From: Microbacterium hominis NBRC 15708
GTDB lineage: Bacteria; Actinomycetota; Actinomycetes; Actinomycetales; Microbacteriaceae
NCBI RefSeq assembly: GCF_001592125.1
Contig: NZ_BCWI01000005.1
Span: forward strand, 62,001-126,000
Direction of reading: 5' to 3'
Length of the DNA stretch: 64,000 bases
Part shown: positions 25,399 to 33,064 of the stretch, in pieces
Numbering within the stretch: the first letter of the stretch is position 1
Layout of the letters: every line of letters begins with the position of its first letter
Made by a program: the position numbers and the translations under genes
Notes under the pieces: model-generated
Databases searched by the model: none
Told to the model about the DNA's origin: nothing
Seen by the model: the letters and a program-made list of their open reading frames with translations, nothing else

Positions 25399-26322
25399 AT
25401 GCCCCGTCTGCCCCACCGTCCCGTGACGTCCGCCCTCCTCGGCCTCGGCCTCGTGATCGGCGCCGCCACGACCACCGCGGGGGCCGTTCCGGCCTTCGCC
25501 GTGAGCACCGCCCCGGCCGCGACCAGCGGCTCCGTCGTCGCCGAGTCCACCTCCGCGCCGCTCAGCGCCATCACGGCGGGCGGCATCACCGCCCTCGCCA
25601 AGGCCCAGGCCGCCGTCGCCGGCGCCGCGAAGGTCTCCATGGACATCACGGCCTCCGGCCTTGACGTCGGCCGCACCGACATCGTGATCGACACCACGAA
25701 GCTCAGCGCGCTCGTCGACAAGCTGCAGGCGCTCGAGGTGACGCCGGCGATGATGATCCCGTCGCTGACCGCGGATGCCACCGCCGAGACCGAGGCCGTG
25801 CGCACTCAGACCGCCGACCTGCGCTCCGCCCTCGACGCCGCCAAGCAGCGCAAGGCCGAAGCGGATGCCGCCGCGAAGGCCGCCGCCGAGGCCGCCGCGG
25901 CTCAGGCCGCCGCCGAGGCGGCCGCCGCCGCACAGGCGCAGGCGGAGGCGGAAGCCGCCGCCGCCGCGAAGGCGTCGTCGGCATCGGCGTCCGTCCCCTC
26001 GGTCGACGTGAACGTCGACCCCGCCTCGGCACAGGGCATCGCCCGCTCCATGGCGGCTGCCAGCTACGGCTGGGGCGACGACCAGTTCGCGTGCCTCGTG
26101 TCGCTGTGGAACAAGGAGTCGGGCTGGCGCGTGAACGCCGCCAACAGCAGTGGCGCGTACGGCATCCCGCAGGCCCTGCCCGGAAGCAAGATGGCCTCGG
26201 CGGGCGCGGACTGGGAGACGAACCCGGCGACGCAGATCGCCTGGGGCCTCGGCTACATCTCCGGCCGCTACGGCACCCCGTGCGGCGCGTGGGACCACTC
26301 CGAGTCGGTCGGCTGGTACTGA
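25399..26322 (+). CDS. Secreted cell-wall lytic protein with lysozyme-like C-terminal domain
   Basis: A 307-residue exported protein. A signal peptide (about 1-34) is followed by a mature region, an Ala/Glu/Lys-rich coiled coil (about 130-195, many AEAAAAAQA units) and a C-terminal lytic-transglycosylase-like domain (about 215-307) with the catalytic Glu in LWNKESGWRV and the later NSSGAYGIPQA. It would cleave peptidoglycan in the wall. The 279-base region upstream shows two TCAGGTT repeats at 11 bases and no recognisable riboswitch. A strong terminator follows at 26340. Confidence 0.88.
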   Translation: MPRLPHRPVTSALLGLGLVIGAATTTAGAVPAFAVSTAPAATSGSVVAESTSAPLSAITAGGITALAKAQAAVAGAAKVSMDITASGLDVGRTDIVIDTTKLSALVDKLQALEVTPAMMIPSLTADATAETEAVRTQTADLRSALDAAKQRKAEADAAAKAAAEAAAAQAAAEAAAAAQAQAEAEAAAAAKASSASASVPSVDVNVDPASAQGIARSMAAASYGWGDDQFACLVSLWNKESGWRVNAANSSGAYGIPQALPGSKMASAGADWETNPATQIAWGLGYISGRYGTPCGAWDHSESVGWY

Positions 26323-26339
26323 CCGCTCCCCCATGCCCC

Positions 26340-26375
26340 GAGAACGGCCCGGACGAATCCGTCCGGGCCGTTCTC
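26340..26375 (+). terminator. Rho-independent-type terminator after the lytic protein gene
   Basis: GAGAACGGCCCGGAC pairs perfectly with GTCCGGGCCGTTCTC; with the inner G-C pair the stem is 16 bp with a 4-base loop. It is 17 bases after the stop codon. The following TAGGGT (26382-26387) begins the promoter of the NUDIX gene. Confidence 0.85.
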
Positions 26376-26393
26376 CCGTTCTAGGGTGGGCGC

Positions 26394-26933
26394 ATGACGT
26401 GGCAGACGCGCGCTTCGCGCACCGTGTACGAGAACCGCTGGATCCGCGTCGACGAGCACGACGTCCTGGGCCCCCACGGCGAGGGCATCTACGGCGTCGT
26501 CGAGATGCAGCATCCCGCGGTGTTCGTCGTGGCGCTCGACGACGACGACCGCGTCTGCCTGATCTCGCTCGAGCGCTACACCACCGGCCCGTCGTGGGAG
26601 GTGCCCGCGGGCGGTTCCGACGGCGAGGACCCCCTCGTCGCGGCGCGGCGGGAGCTGGCCGAGGAGACCGGGATGACGGCGCGCGAGTGGACGCCGCTCG
26701 GACGGATGAACGCCCTCAACGGCATCGCGCGTGCGCCCGAGTTCGTCTTCCTCGCCCTCGGCATCGAACGGGCGACGGATGCCGCCGCGACCCAGCACGA
26801 GGAGGGCATCGACGCGGTGCGCTGGGTGCCGTTCGCCGACGCCCTGCGGATGGTGCGGGACGGCGAGATCACCGACGGCGAGACGGTCGCGGCGCTCGCC
26901 TACGCCGGCATCCACCTGGGCCGATTCGCCTGA
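26394..26933 (+). CDS. NUDIX hydrolase, ADP-ribose pyrophosphatase-like
   Basis: A 179-residue NUDIX enzyme that would hydrolyse nucleoside diphosphate-sugars such as ADP-ribose. The NUDIX helix is RRELAEETGM, preceded by PAGGSDGED. Against the usual box (G, five residues, E, seven, REU) the loop before the Glu seems one residue short, so the first Gly is replaced in register by Ala. The metal-binding REXXEE core is intact, so activity is plausible. TAGGGT ends 6 bases before the ATG. Confidence 0.88.
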   Translation: MTWQTRASRTVYENRWIRVDEHDVLGPHGEGIYGVVEMQHPAVFVVALDDDDRVCLISLERYTTGPSWEVPAGGSDGEDPLVAARRELAEETGMTAREWTPLGRMNALNGIARAPEFVFLALGIERATDAAATQHEEGIDAVRWVPFADALRMVRDGEITDGETVAALAYAGIHLGRFA

Positions 26934-26954
26934 GCGTGCGGGGACCGATCGGGC

Positions 26955-27077
26955 TCAGCCCTGGCGTCCCTTGAAACGCGGGGTGAGCTTGTTGATGACG
27001 TAGACCCGCCCGCGGCGGCGGACGACCTGTGCGCCCGGCTGCGCCTTGAGGGACTTGAGGGATGCGCGAACCTTCAC
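26955..27077 (-). CDS. rpmJ: 50S ribosomal protein L36, Cys-free (zinc-independent) paralogue
   Basis: A 40-residue protein, [14 protein letters not shown] then the basic stretch [13 protein letters not shown] and ending TPRFKGRQG. This is the L36 fold, but the four zinc-binding Cys/His of the ordinary L36 are absent, as in the C-minus (YkgO-type) paralogues that replace the zinc protein when zinc is scarce. The GTG start has AAGGAG 6 bases upstream. A Zur-like box sits directly in its promoter and is shared with the divergent CobW-like gene, so both should respond to zinc shortage. Confidence 0.93.
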   Translation of the reverse strand: MKVRASLKSLKAQPGAQVVRRRGRVYVINKLTPRFKGRQG

Positions 27078-27086
27078 GATGACTCC

Positions 27087-27109
27087 TTATTGAGAATACT
27101 TATCAATAA
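27087..27109. promoter_or_regulatory. Zur-like zinc box between L36 and the CobW-like gene
   Basis: A 23-bp inverted repeat with perfect arms TTATTGA and TCAATAA. Its core TGAGAATACTTATCA matches the actinobacterial Zur consensus TGAAAATGATTTTCA at 11 of 15 positions. It sits in the middle of the divergent promoter of two genes expected to belong to a zinc-starvation regulon. Confidence 0.8.
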
Positions 27110-27157
27110 AACGCTAGAGTGGTGCGACCCGTCCGTCAACCCGAGAGCAGGATCGTC

Positions 27158-28225
27158 GTGCCCCCCTCCCCCCTGATCGTCGCCGGACTGTGCACACCCG
27201 AGCGCCGCCGCTACGCCGCCGGGCTCGCCCACGCCAGCGGTCGCGGCCTGCTGCGGGTCAGCGCGAGCAGGGGCGGGACGGCGTCGGAACCCGACGGCCC
27301 CATCGCCGTGCCGCTGCTGCGCGACCGGCGCGAGATCGAGCGCGTCGTCATCGATGCCGACATCGACGTCGACGTGCTGCACCTGGACCTCGTCACGCGT
27401 GCGGAGCCCGCGCCGATCGTGTGCGTCGTCGACGCCCGGCACCTGCTGGCGGATCTGCGCGATCCCAGCCCGCTCCGCGACGCGGCGCCCGGCGGAGGAG
27501 GCGACGCCGACACCGGCGCACGGGCGCGTCGCGCAGTCACGCTCCTGGAGGCCGCGACGCTCATCAGCTTCGTGCACTGGGAGCGGGTCGAGACCGCCGA
27601 GCTGTCGCTGCTCATGGCGCTGGCCTCGCACCTGGCGCCGCGGGCGCGCGTCCGCCTGTCGCGCGGCCCCGCCGAGGACCTTCCGGCGCTGGCGCACGGG
27701 CACCCGGACGGCGTCGGCGAGGCCCCGCTGCCGGAGCGCGCGGGCTGGGTGATGGCACTCAACGACGAGCACGACCCGTACATGACCGATCCGCGCGTGA
27801 CGACCCTCCGGTACGAGCGCCTGCGCCCGTTCCATCCGTCGCGGCTCGCCGCTGCGCTCGACGAGCTCGACACCGGTCGCCTCGGCCTGCTCGTGCGCTC
27901 GGCGGGCTTCTGCCGGCTCGCGACCCGCGCGGGCATCCTCGCCCGGTGGGAACAGGTCGGCTCGGCGATGTGGATCGACCCCCAGGACGCGGGCGAGCAC
28001 GCGGCCCTCACCGCCCAGGACCTCGCTCTCACGGGACTGGATCTCGTCGCGGATGCCGTCGCGCGCACCCTCGACGGTGCGCTCCTGACGGATCGCGAGC
28101 TCGAGGCCGGTCCGGCCGCCTGGGCGCGGTTCGACGACCCGTTGCCCGCCTGGCCGGTGTGGGCCGACGACGCGCGTCCCGATGCCCCGCGCGACCCCCG
28201 CTCCGACGCGAGCGGGCCGATGTAG
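27158..28225 (+). CDS. CobW-like protein with degenerate GTPase domain
   Basis: A 355-residue protein. The C-terminal half is CobW_C-like: RPFHPSRLAAALDEL, LVRSAGFCRLATR and GSAMWIDP correspond to the family's conserved RPFHP, SKGFFWLATR and metal-domain strands. In the N-terminal half the position of Walker A is VAGLCTPERRRYA, without GxxxxGKT, so GTP binding as in normal COG0523 zinc chaperones is unlikely. The start at 27158 is supported by GCAGGA 6 bases upstream; a longer GTG start at 27119 exists. Its Zur-like box suggests a zinc-starvation role, perhaps as a non-catalytic metallochaperone or partner. Confidence 0.75.
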   Translation: MPPSPLIVAGLCTPERRRYAAGLAHASGRGLLRVSASRGGTASEPDGPIAVPLLRDRREIERVVIDADIDVDVLHLDLVTRAEPAPIVCVVDARHLLADLRDPSPLRDAAPGGGGDADTGARARRAVTLLEAATLISFVHWERVETAELSLLMALASHLAPRARVRLSRGPAEDLPALAHGHPDGVGEAPLPERAGWVMALNDEHDPYMTDPRVTTLRYERLRPFHPSRLAAALDELDTGRLGLLVRSAGFCRLATRAGILARWEQVGSAMWIDPQDAGEHAALTAQDLALTGLDLVADAVARTLDGALLTDRELEAGPAAWARFDDPLPAWPVWADDARPDAPRDPRSDASGPM

Positions 28226-28313
28226 CCCTTCACGGCGAACCCGTCAACCCTCTGCCGTGCTCACGGCGGCGCTCCTAACGTCGAGATCAGTGGTCCAGAG
28301 AAGGGAAGACATC

Positions 28314-28484
28314 ATGGGTCTCGACGACAAGATCAAGAACGCGGCCGAGGACCTCGGCGGCAAGGTCAAGGAAGGCGTCGGCAAGCTGACGAACAACGAG
28401 CGCCTCGAGGCCGAGGGCGAGGCCGACCAGGCCAAGGCCCACGTCAAGAAGGCCGGCGAGGACGTCAAGGACGCGTTCAAGTAA
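28314..28484 (+). CDS. CsbD-family stress protein
   Basis: A 56-residue acidic/basic hydrophilic protein with the CsbD pattern (DKIKNAAEDLGGKVKEGVGK and a later GEADQAKAHVKKAGEDVKD). CsbD proteins are abundant general-stress proteins of unknown action. AAGGGA lies 7 bases before the ATG. A TAACGT element near 28276 could be its -10, giving a short untranslated leader. A strong hairpin terminator follows at 28498. Confidence 0.92.
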   Translation: MGLDDKIKNAAEDLGGKVKEGVGKLTNNERLEAEGEADQAKAHVKKAGEDVKDAFK

Positions 28485-28497
28485 GCCCCCGCTCGCG

Positions 28498-28525
28498 ACG
28501 CCCCCACCCCTCGCGGTGGGGGCGT
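28498..28525 (+). terminator. Terminator after csbD-like gene
   Basis: A perfect 11-bp stem ACGCCCCCACC / GGTGGGGGCGT with a 6-base loop, starting 13 bases after the stop codon and followed by CGTTCTG. Confidence 0.85.
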
Positions 28526-28587
28526 CGTTCTGCGTCGACCGGTCCGCCGCCCTAGAGTGGGACGACGATATCCGAGGTGGAACGACC

Positions 28588-29016
28588 ATGTCCGAGAACA
28601 TCGAGCCCTTCTTCACGGTGATCGCGATCGCCTTCGAGATGATCGGCGCCCTCGCGATGGTCGTGGGCTTCGTGATCGCCGTCGTCCTGGCGTGGCGCTC
28701 GCTGCGGCGCACGGGCGAGGGACACGCGGCGTACCTGGTGCTGCGCAACACGCTGGGCGCGGCCATCCTCCTCGGTCTCGAGGTGCTCGTGGCCGCGGAC
28801 CTCATCCGCACCATCACCTCGAAGCCGTCGATCGAGGATGCCGTGATCCTCGGGCTCATCGTCGTCATCCGGACGGTGCTGTCCATGTCGATCCAGATCG
28901 AGATCGAGGGGACGCTCCCGTGGCGACGCGCCCTGTTGACCAGCGGCGGCCAGGTGCTGGCGCGGACCATCTCCCGCGAGCGCCAGGATCGGCGCCCCGA
29001 GACCCCGGCTACCTAG
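28588..29016 (+). CDS. DUF1622 membrane protein
   Basis: A 142-residue protein with three hydrophobic segments (about 12-35, 55-72, 82-100) and the DUF1622 features: LRNTLGAAILLGLEVLVAADLIRTI followed by a cytoplasmic EIEGTLPWRR. Function unknown. TAGAGT (28553-28558) would give an untranslated leader of about 22 bases. It converges with the DUF2834 gene, and the two stop codons overlap. Confidence 0.85.
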   Translation: MSENIEPFFTVIAIAFEMIGALAMVVGFVIAVVLAWRSLRRTGEGHAAYLVLRNTLGAAILLGLEVLVAADLIRTITSKPSIEDAVILGLIVVIRTVLSMSIQIEIEGTLPWRRALLTSGGQVLARTISRERQDRRPETPAT

Positions 29017-29377
29017 ACGCGTCCCGGTCCGACTCCGACCGCCCCACCTCCCGGCGGACGGCGAGGGTCCGCTCCCGCATCGCGAGGAACAGCGGGAACA
29101 CGAAGGCGAACGCCGTCACCAGCGACGCCACGACGTACAGCCACGGGCGGCGCATGCCCAGGCGGCGCCCCTCGACGATGATCAGGATGCTGCCGGCCAC
29201 GGCCGCGACCATCAGATCGACGCCGATCGAGCCGACCGCGGGGCCGGATTGCACGAGGTCCAGCACGTAGTTGCGCATCAGCACGACCGACCAGACGTTG
29301 AGGGCGAACGTGCCGACCAGCCCGACGACCGCGAGCGCGAGGTAGGTGAGGGCGAGGGCGGACCGCCGGGGCGTCAT
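29009..29377 (-). CDS. DUF2834-like membrane protein
   Basis: A 122-residue protein with three hydrophobic segments and a polar C-terminus (RRPWLYVVASLVTAFAFVFP precedes the last helix). It resembles DUF2834 proteins (predicted multi-pass, unknown function) in the spacing of its helices. The ATG at 29377 is preferred over upstream starts because the extra residues are not conserved in type and CAGACT lies 6 bases before it. It overlaps the end of DUF1622 by eight bases. Confidence 0.65.
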   Translation of the reverse strand: MTPRRSALALTYLALAVVGLVGTFALNVWSVVLMRNYVLDLVQSGPAVGSIGVDLMVAAVAGSILIIVEGRRLGMRRPWLYVVASLVTAFAFVFPLFLAMRERTLAVRREVGRSESDRDASR

Positions 29378-29432
29378 GGACACAGTCTGGACCGCGGAGC
29401 GCTCCGGCGCAGCCGGCACGTCCGCGGCATCC

Positions 29433-31013
29433 TCACTCGGACACCGTCACCAGCACGCGATGCCATCCCGTCGAGCCGTTCGGCGCGATGGGCGCCCGCT
29501 CCTGGACCTGCAGCTCACCGTTCTTGTTCCAGGCGCGCACCGCGATGTAGTGCGTGCCCGCCGTGGCATCCCACTCGTGCATCCACTGCACCCAGCTGTC
29601 GTCGTTGACGGGCGTGGACATCTTGGCGGGGATCCAGCCGGTGTCGTCGATGTTCACCTCGACGCGCCCGACCCCGACCGGCTGCGCCCACGCCATGCCG
29701 GCGACCGCGACGGTGCCGGGCGCGACCGGCGTGTCGATCTTCGGCACGTCGACCCGGGAGGAGAGCTTGATCGGCGCTTCGGCGCTGTAGCCGCGCGGCG
29801 TCCAGTACGCCTCGTCGGCGGCGAAGGTCGTGACCTTCAGCTCGGTGAGCCACTTCGTCGCCGACACGTAGCCGTAGAGGCCGGGCACGATCATCCGCAC
29901 GGGGAAGCCGTGCTCGGCCGGAAGCGGCTCGCCGTTCATCGCGACGGCCAGGATCGCGTCCAGGCCGTCGTCGGTGAGGGCGGACAGCGGCGTGCTCGCG
30001 GTGTAGCCGTCGGTGCTGCGGGAGAGCACCATGTCGGCGCCGGCCTGGGGACCGGCCATCCGGAGGATGTCGCGCACCGGCACCCCGAGCCAGGTGGCGT
30101 TTCCGAGCAGCCCGCCGCCCACCTCGTTCGACACGCAGGTCAGGGTGATGCCGTACTCGTCGAGCCCCATCGCGACGAGCTCGTCGAAGCTCAGCTCGAC
30201 GCGGCGGTCGACCATGCCGTCCACGACGAGTCGCCAGGTGGCCGGATCGATGGTCGGCACCGTCAGGGCCGTGTCGACGCGGTAGAAGTCGGCGTTCGGC
30301 GTGAACAGCGGCGACAGGCCGGGCACGTCGAGCTCGGCGCCCGCGGGGATGGTCAGCGCCCGTCGGGGTGCGGGCAGTTTGAGAGCGTCGCGGATCGCGT
30401 CCACCGACGAGGTCGCCGCGGTGACGACGCGTGCCGCGACGCCGACGATCACCGCCGAGACGCCGGCGACGCCGGCGAGGCGGAAGAACCCGCGACGGCC
30501 GAGGGCCTGCTCCGACGGTGCGCCGTCGTCGGGGGCGCCGGACTCCCCGGCGGCCGCGCCACGCCAGCGCCGGAGGCGCCGGCCGAGCAGCACGAGGACG
30601 ACGGATGCCGCGACCGTGCCGATCACCGGCGGAACGAACGACAGCGGCGTGACCCCCGTCCGCGAGACGACCGCGGCCGTGGAGAGCACTCCGGCGATGA
30701 CGACGATCACGACGCCCAGCGGAGCGCGCAGGTACTCGAGCACCCCGCCGATCGCGGAGGCGATGACGACGGCGAGGCCGAGCCCCGCGAGCAGGGCGAT
30801 CTTGTCGTTCGCGCCGAAGGTCGCGATCGCGAACTCCTTGAACGGCTGCGGCACGATGTCGATCACGAACCCGCCGACCGCGAGGATCGGGCTGGCGGTG
30901 CGCGCGAGCAGGAGGGCGAGCAGCTCCGCGACACCGAGGAAAACGGCGCCGCTCACCAGACCCGCGAGGGCTGCCAGGGCGAGAGACCTCACACGGCCGT
31001 TGCGTGTCGTCAC
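29433..31013 (-). CDS. Membrane-anchored molybdopterin oxidoreductase (sulfite-oxidase family)
   Basis: A 526-residue protein. Residues 1-200 contain four or five transmembrane helices, then a twin-Arg-like RRGFFRLAG segment precedes a further hydrophobic helix. Residues about 250-420 are the molybdopterin-binding SUOX/YedY fold, with the Mo-ligating Cys in ITLTCVSNEVGG; residues 420-526 are the Mo-co oxidoreductase dimerisation domain. It could oxidise sulfite or reduce sulfoxides at the outer face of the membrane. The N-terminal membrane region is longer than in YedY. Confidence 0.92.
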   Translation of the reverse strand: MTTRNGRVRSLALAALAGLVSGAVFLGVAELLALLLARTASPILAVGGFVIDIVPQPFKEFAIATFGANDKIALLAGLGLAVVIASAIGGVLEYLRAPLGVVIVVIAGVLSTAAVVSRTGVTPLSFVPPVIGTVAASVVLVLLGRRLRRWRGAAAGESGAPDDGAPSEQALGRRGFFRLAGVAGVSAVIVGVAARVVTAATSSVDAIRDALKLPAPRRALTIPAGAELDVPGLSPLFTPNADFYRVDTALTVPTIDPATWRLVVDGMVDRRVELSFDELVAMGLDEYGITLTCVSNEVGGGLLGNATWLGVPVRDILRMAGPQAGADMVLSRSTDGYTASTPLSALTDDGLDAILAVAMNGEPLPAEHGFPVRMIVPGLYGYVSATKWLTELKVTTFAADEAYWTPRGYSAEAPIKLSSRVDVPKIDTPVAPGTVAVAGMAWAQPVGVGRVEVNIDDTGWIPAKMSTPVNDDSWVQWMHEWDATAGTHYIAVRAWNKNGELQVQERAPIAPNGSTGWHRVLVTVSE

Positions 31014-31093
31014 AGTGATCTCCTGCCGCCGGGGTCGGGGTTACGCGTGTTGTTCGTCACCGACGCCGGATCGGATGGGAGGGGCGTCCGCTC

Positions 31094-31317
31094 TCAGCGG
31101 GAGAGGTCCACGTGGACGCCGTTCTCCTCCAGCGCGTGCACGAGCTCCGCCACTCCCACGAAGTGCTGCGAGACCATGCCGACACGGCGCGCTGCCGCGA
31201 CATGGCCGGGCGAATCGTCGGTGAACAGCACGGCGTCGGGGCCGTCAGCCGAGGGTCGAAATGACGGACGACGCCGTCGAGATCGAACAGCCGGAGACGG
31301 CAGTTCGAGAGCCGCAT
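31094..31317 (-). pseudogene. Degraded HAD-family hydrolase (internal deletion and frameshift)
   Basis: An ATG at 31317 opens with a HAD motif I (RLFDLDGVVRHFD). About 20 codons later the frame changes. In the other frame the end of a HAD IA enzyme follows (VLFTDDSPGHVAAARRVGM, then HFVGVAELVHALEENGV), with motif III/IV intact, ending at 31094. The middle of the protein, including motifs for the cap, is missing: about 75 codons where 190-220 would be normal. This is a relic of a phosphatase rather than a working gene. Confidence 0.75.
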
Positions 31318-31343
31318 GCGACTTTCGTATGAAGTCACGAAAA

Positions 31344-31373
31344 GGTAACGGAAACCCCTTGTGGGCCGTTACC
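31344..31373. promoter_or_regulatory. Inverted repeat overlapping the -35 of the small RNA promoter
   Basis: GGTAACGG and CCGTTACC, perfect 8-bp arms 14 bases apart, overlap TTGTGG (31359-31364), the likely -35 of the small RNA. A repressor bound here would block the promoter. The repeat could instead be a hairpin ending upstream transcription. Confidence 0.5.
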
Positions 31374-31392
31374 TGGTCGTTATAGAGCGCTC

Positions 31393-31500
31393 GCACGGTA
31401 GTTGTTTTGCTGTGGCAGCTACCGGCATGTGATTGCAGGACACTCTTGGTGCAAGGGACAAGGGCCGGTCGGAAGCCTCTCCGACCGGCCCTTACTCTTG
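31393..31500 (+). ncRNA. Candidate small RNA with three hairpins and an intrinsic terminator
   Basis: A likely promoter TTGTGG (31359-31364), 16 bases, TATAGA (31381-31386) predicts a start near 31393. The following ~100 bases fold into three successive hairpins: 31396-31424 (CGGTAGTTG with CAGCTACCG), 31433-31454 (TTGCA with TGCAA) and a 14-bp GC-rich stem at 31460-31493 followed by ACTCTTG. The last is a terminator. There is no plausible reading frame. It does not match the 4.5S, 6C or common riboswitch patterns that I know. Confidence 0.6.
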
Positions 31501-31534
31501 CGCGTCTTCCTCCCCAGCCCAGCCGCCTGTGCAG

Positions 31535-31543
31535 TTATCCACA
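31535..31543 (+). promoter_or_regulatory. Perfect DnaA-box 9-mer upstream of the HNH gene
   Basis: TTATCCACA is the consensus DnaA box. It is isolated, 62 bases before the start of the DUF222-HNH gene. One copy does not make an origin; it may be a target or regulatory site associated with this gene family. Confidence 0.6.
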
Positions 31544-31604
31544 AACGGATTCTGACCAGCCCTTTTCCCGCTCCGATGTCGGAGGTCCGCGGGAGAATCG
31601 AGGC

Positions 31605-32984
31605 ATGGAAGACACCGATCCGCTCACGCCGCCGGACGACCGCGCGCGCCTGAACGCGATCCTCGACGGCCTTCTCGACGGGCGCCGCCGCATCGCCGCG
31701 CTACAGGCCGAGGAAGCCGAGCTGCTCCATGCCGCCCAGGAGTTCGCGCTCGCGCGACACGACGCCTTCGCGGCCGATCGCGATGCGCCGGACGACCTCC
31801 CGCTGCGTTCGGTGGCGGCCGAGATCGGCGCCGCGACCCTCCAGTCCGACCGCACGGTGCAGGCGCGGATGGGCGACGCCGCCACCCTGGTCGCGCGCTT
31901 CCCGGCGACTCTCGCCGCCCTGCGCGCGGGCCTGATCAGCCGCGCGCACGCGGCCGTCATCGTGGATGCCGGGGGTGCGATCCCCACGGACGACGCGCGC
32001 GACGCGTACGAGAGCGCGGTACTCGCCGTCGCCGAGCGCGAGACGGTCGGCCGACTGCGTCCCGTCGCGCGACGTCTCGCCGATCTCGCTCATCCCGTCC
32101 CCCTCGACGAACGTCACCGCACGGCTCGCCGCGATCGTCGCGTCTGGGTCGCCGACCGCGATGACGGCATGGCCGAGCTCGGCCTCACCGGTCCCGCGCA
32201 CCTGATCCACGGCGCGTTCGACCGGCTCACGCAACTCGCGCGCGCCGTCACCGACGCCCGCCGTCGCCCGCCCGCCGTCGATCCGGTGGGCGCCACGACC
32301 GCGCTCGCGGCCGCCGACACGACTCGACCCACGACCGACGGCGAACCGCTCGACGCCCTCTTCCCCGCGGACGACGGCGCGTCCCCCGACACGCGACGCC
32401 TCGACGAGGTGCGCTGCGACGTCGCGCTCGACCTGCTGCTGAGCGGGCACGCCACGAGCGAGGCGAGCAACGCGTCCCTGCCCGAGAGCGCGTCGATCCG
32501 CGCGCGGATCCAGGTCACGATCCCCCTCCTCACCCTCGTCGGCGCCGATGACCGACCCGCCGATCTGGCCGGGTACGGCCCCGTGGATGCCGACACCGCT
32601 CGGCGCCTGGCCGAGACCGCACCCGGGTGGGACCGACTGTTCACCGCCCCGACCGGCGGGACCGTTCTCGCCGTCGACCGCTACCGCCCGAGCAACGAGC
32701 AGCGCCGCCTCCTCCGGGCACGCGACGAGCACTGCCGCTTCCCCGGATGCCGCCAGCCCACCCCACGCTGCGACATCGACCATACGATCGCCCGAGAGCA
32801 CGACGGTCCGACGACGGTGGCGAACCTCGCCCACCTGTGCCGTCGCCACCACACCCTCAAACACCATTCCGCATGGCGGGTCCGGCAGCGGCCGGACGGC
32901 AGCCTCCAATGGACCAGCCCGGCCGGGCGCACCTACGACGATCGCCCCGCGCGCTCGCTCGCCTTCGAGCCCGCGCCGTTCTGA
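31605..32984 (+). CDS. DUF222/HNH endonuclease (13E12-repeat family)
   Basis: A 459-residue protein. Residues about 20-320 are the DUF222 region (13E12-repeat family), typical of actinobacteria. The C-terminal HNH nuclease has paired Cys in CRFPGC, the catalytic DHT in CDIDHTIAREHDGPT and the closing LCRRHHTLKHH. The family occurs in many copies in actinobacterial genomes and may be mobile; its target is unknown. GAGAAT ends 6 bases before the ATG. It lies directly after the small RNA and DnaA box. Confidence 0.93.
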   Translation: MEDTDPLTPPDDRARLNAILDGLLDGRRRIAALQAEEAELLHAAQEFALARHDAFAADRDAPDDLPLRSVAAEIGAATLQSDRTVQARMGDAATLVARFPATLAALRAGLISRAHAAVIVDAGGAIPTDDARDAYESAVLAVAERETVGRLRPVARRLADLAHPVPLDERHRTARRDRRVWVADRDDGMAELGLTGPAHLIHGAFDRLTQLARAVTDARRRPPAVDPVGATTALAAADTTRPTTDGEPLDALFPADDGASPDTRRLDEVRCDVALDLLLSGHATSEASNASLPESASIRARIQVTIPLLTLVGADDRPADLAGYGPVDADTARRLAETAPGWDRLFTAPTGGTVLAVDRYRPSNEQRRLLRARDEHCRFPGCRQPTPRCDIDHTIAREHDGPTTVANLAHLCRRHHTLKHHSAWRVRQRPDGSLQWTSPAGRTYDDRPARSLAFEPAPF

Positions 32985-33064
32985 CGCACCCGCCACCCGC
33001 CCGAGCCCGCCCGAGCCCGCCCCGCCGACACAGCCCGCCCGCGCGCCCGTGATGGAATGGCACC

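Noticed and set aside
23050-26322. A 1090-codon open frame on the plus strand opposite the PTS gene
   Set aside because: Most of it is a high-GC antisense frame with Arg/Asp/Gly/His-rich composition and no motif. The opposite strand encodes a complete EIIBCA permease. Only its last part, from 25399, is a real gene.
31535-31543. Origin of replication from the DnaA box
   Set aside because: There is one box only, with no AT-rich unwinding region and no dnaA or dnaN gene nearby.
31605-32984. Restriction-modification or anti-phage system around the HNH gene
   Set aside because: There is no methyltransferase or specificity partner. DUF222-HNH genes occur alone and in many copies in this group.
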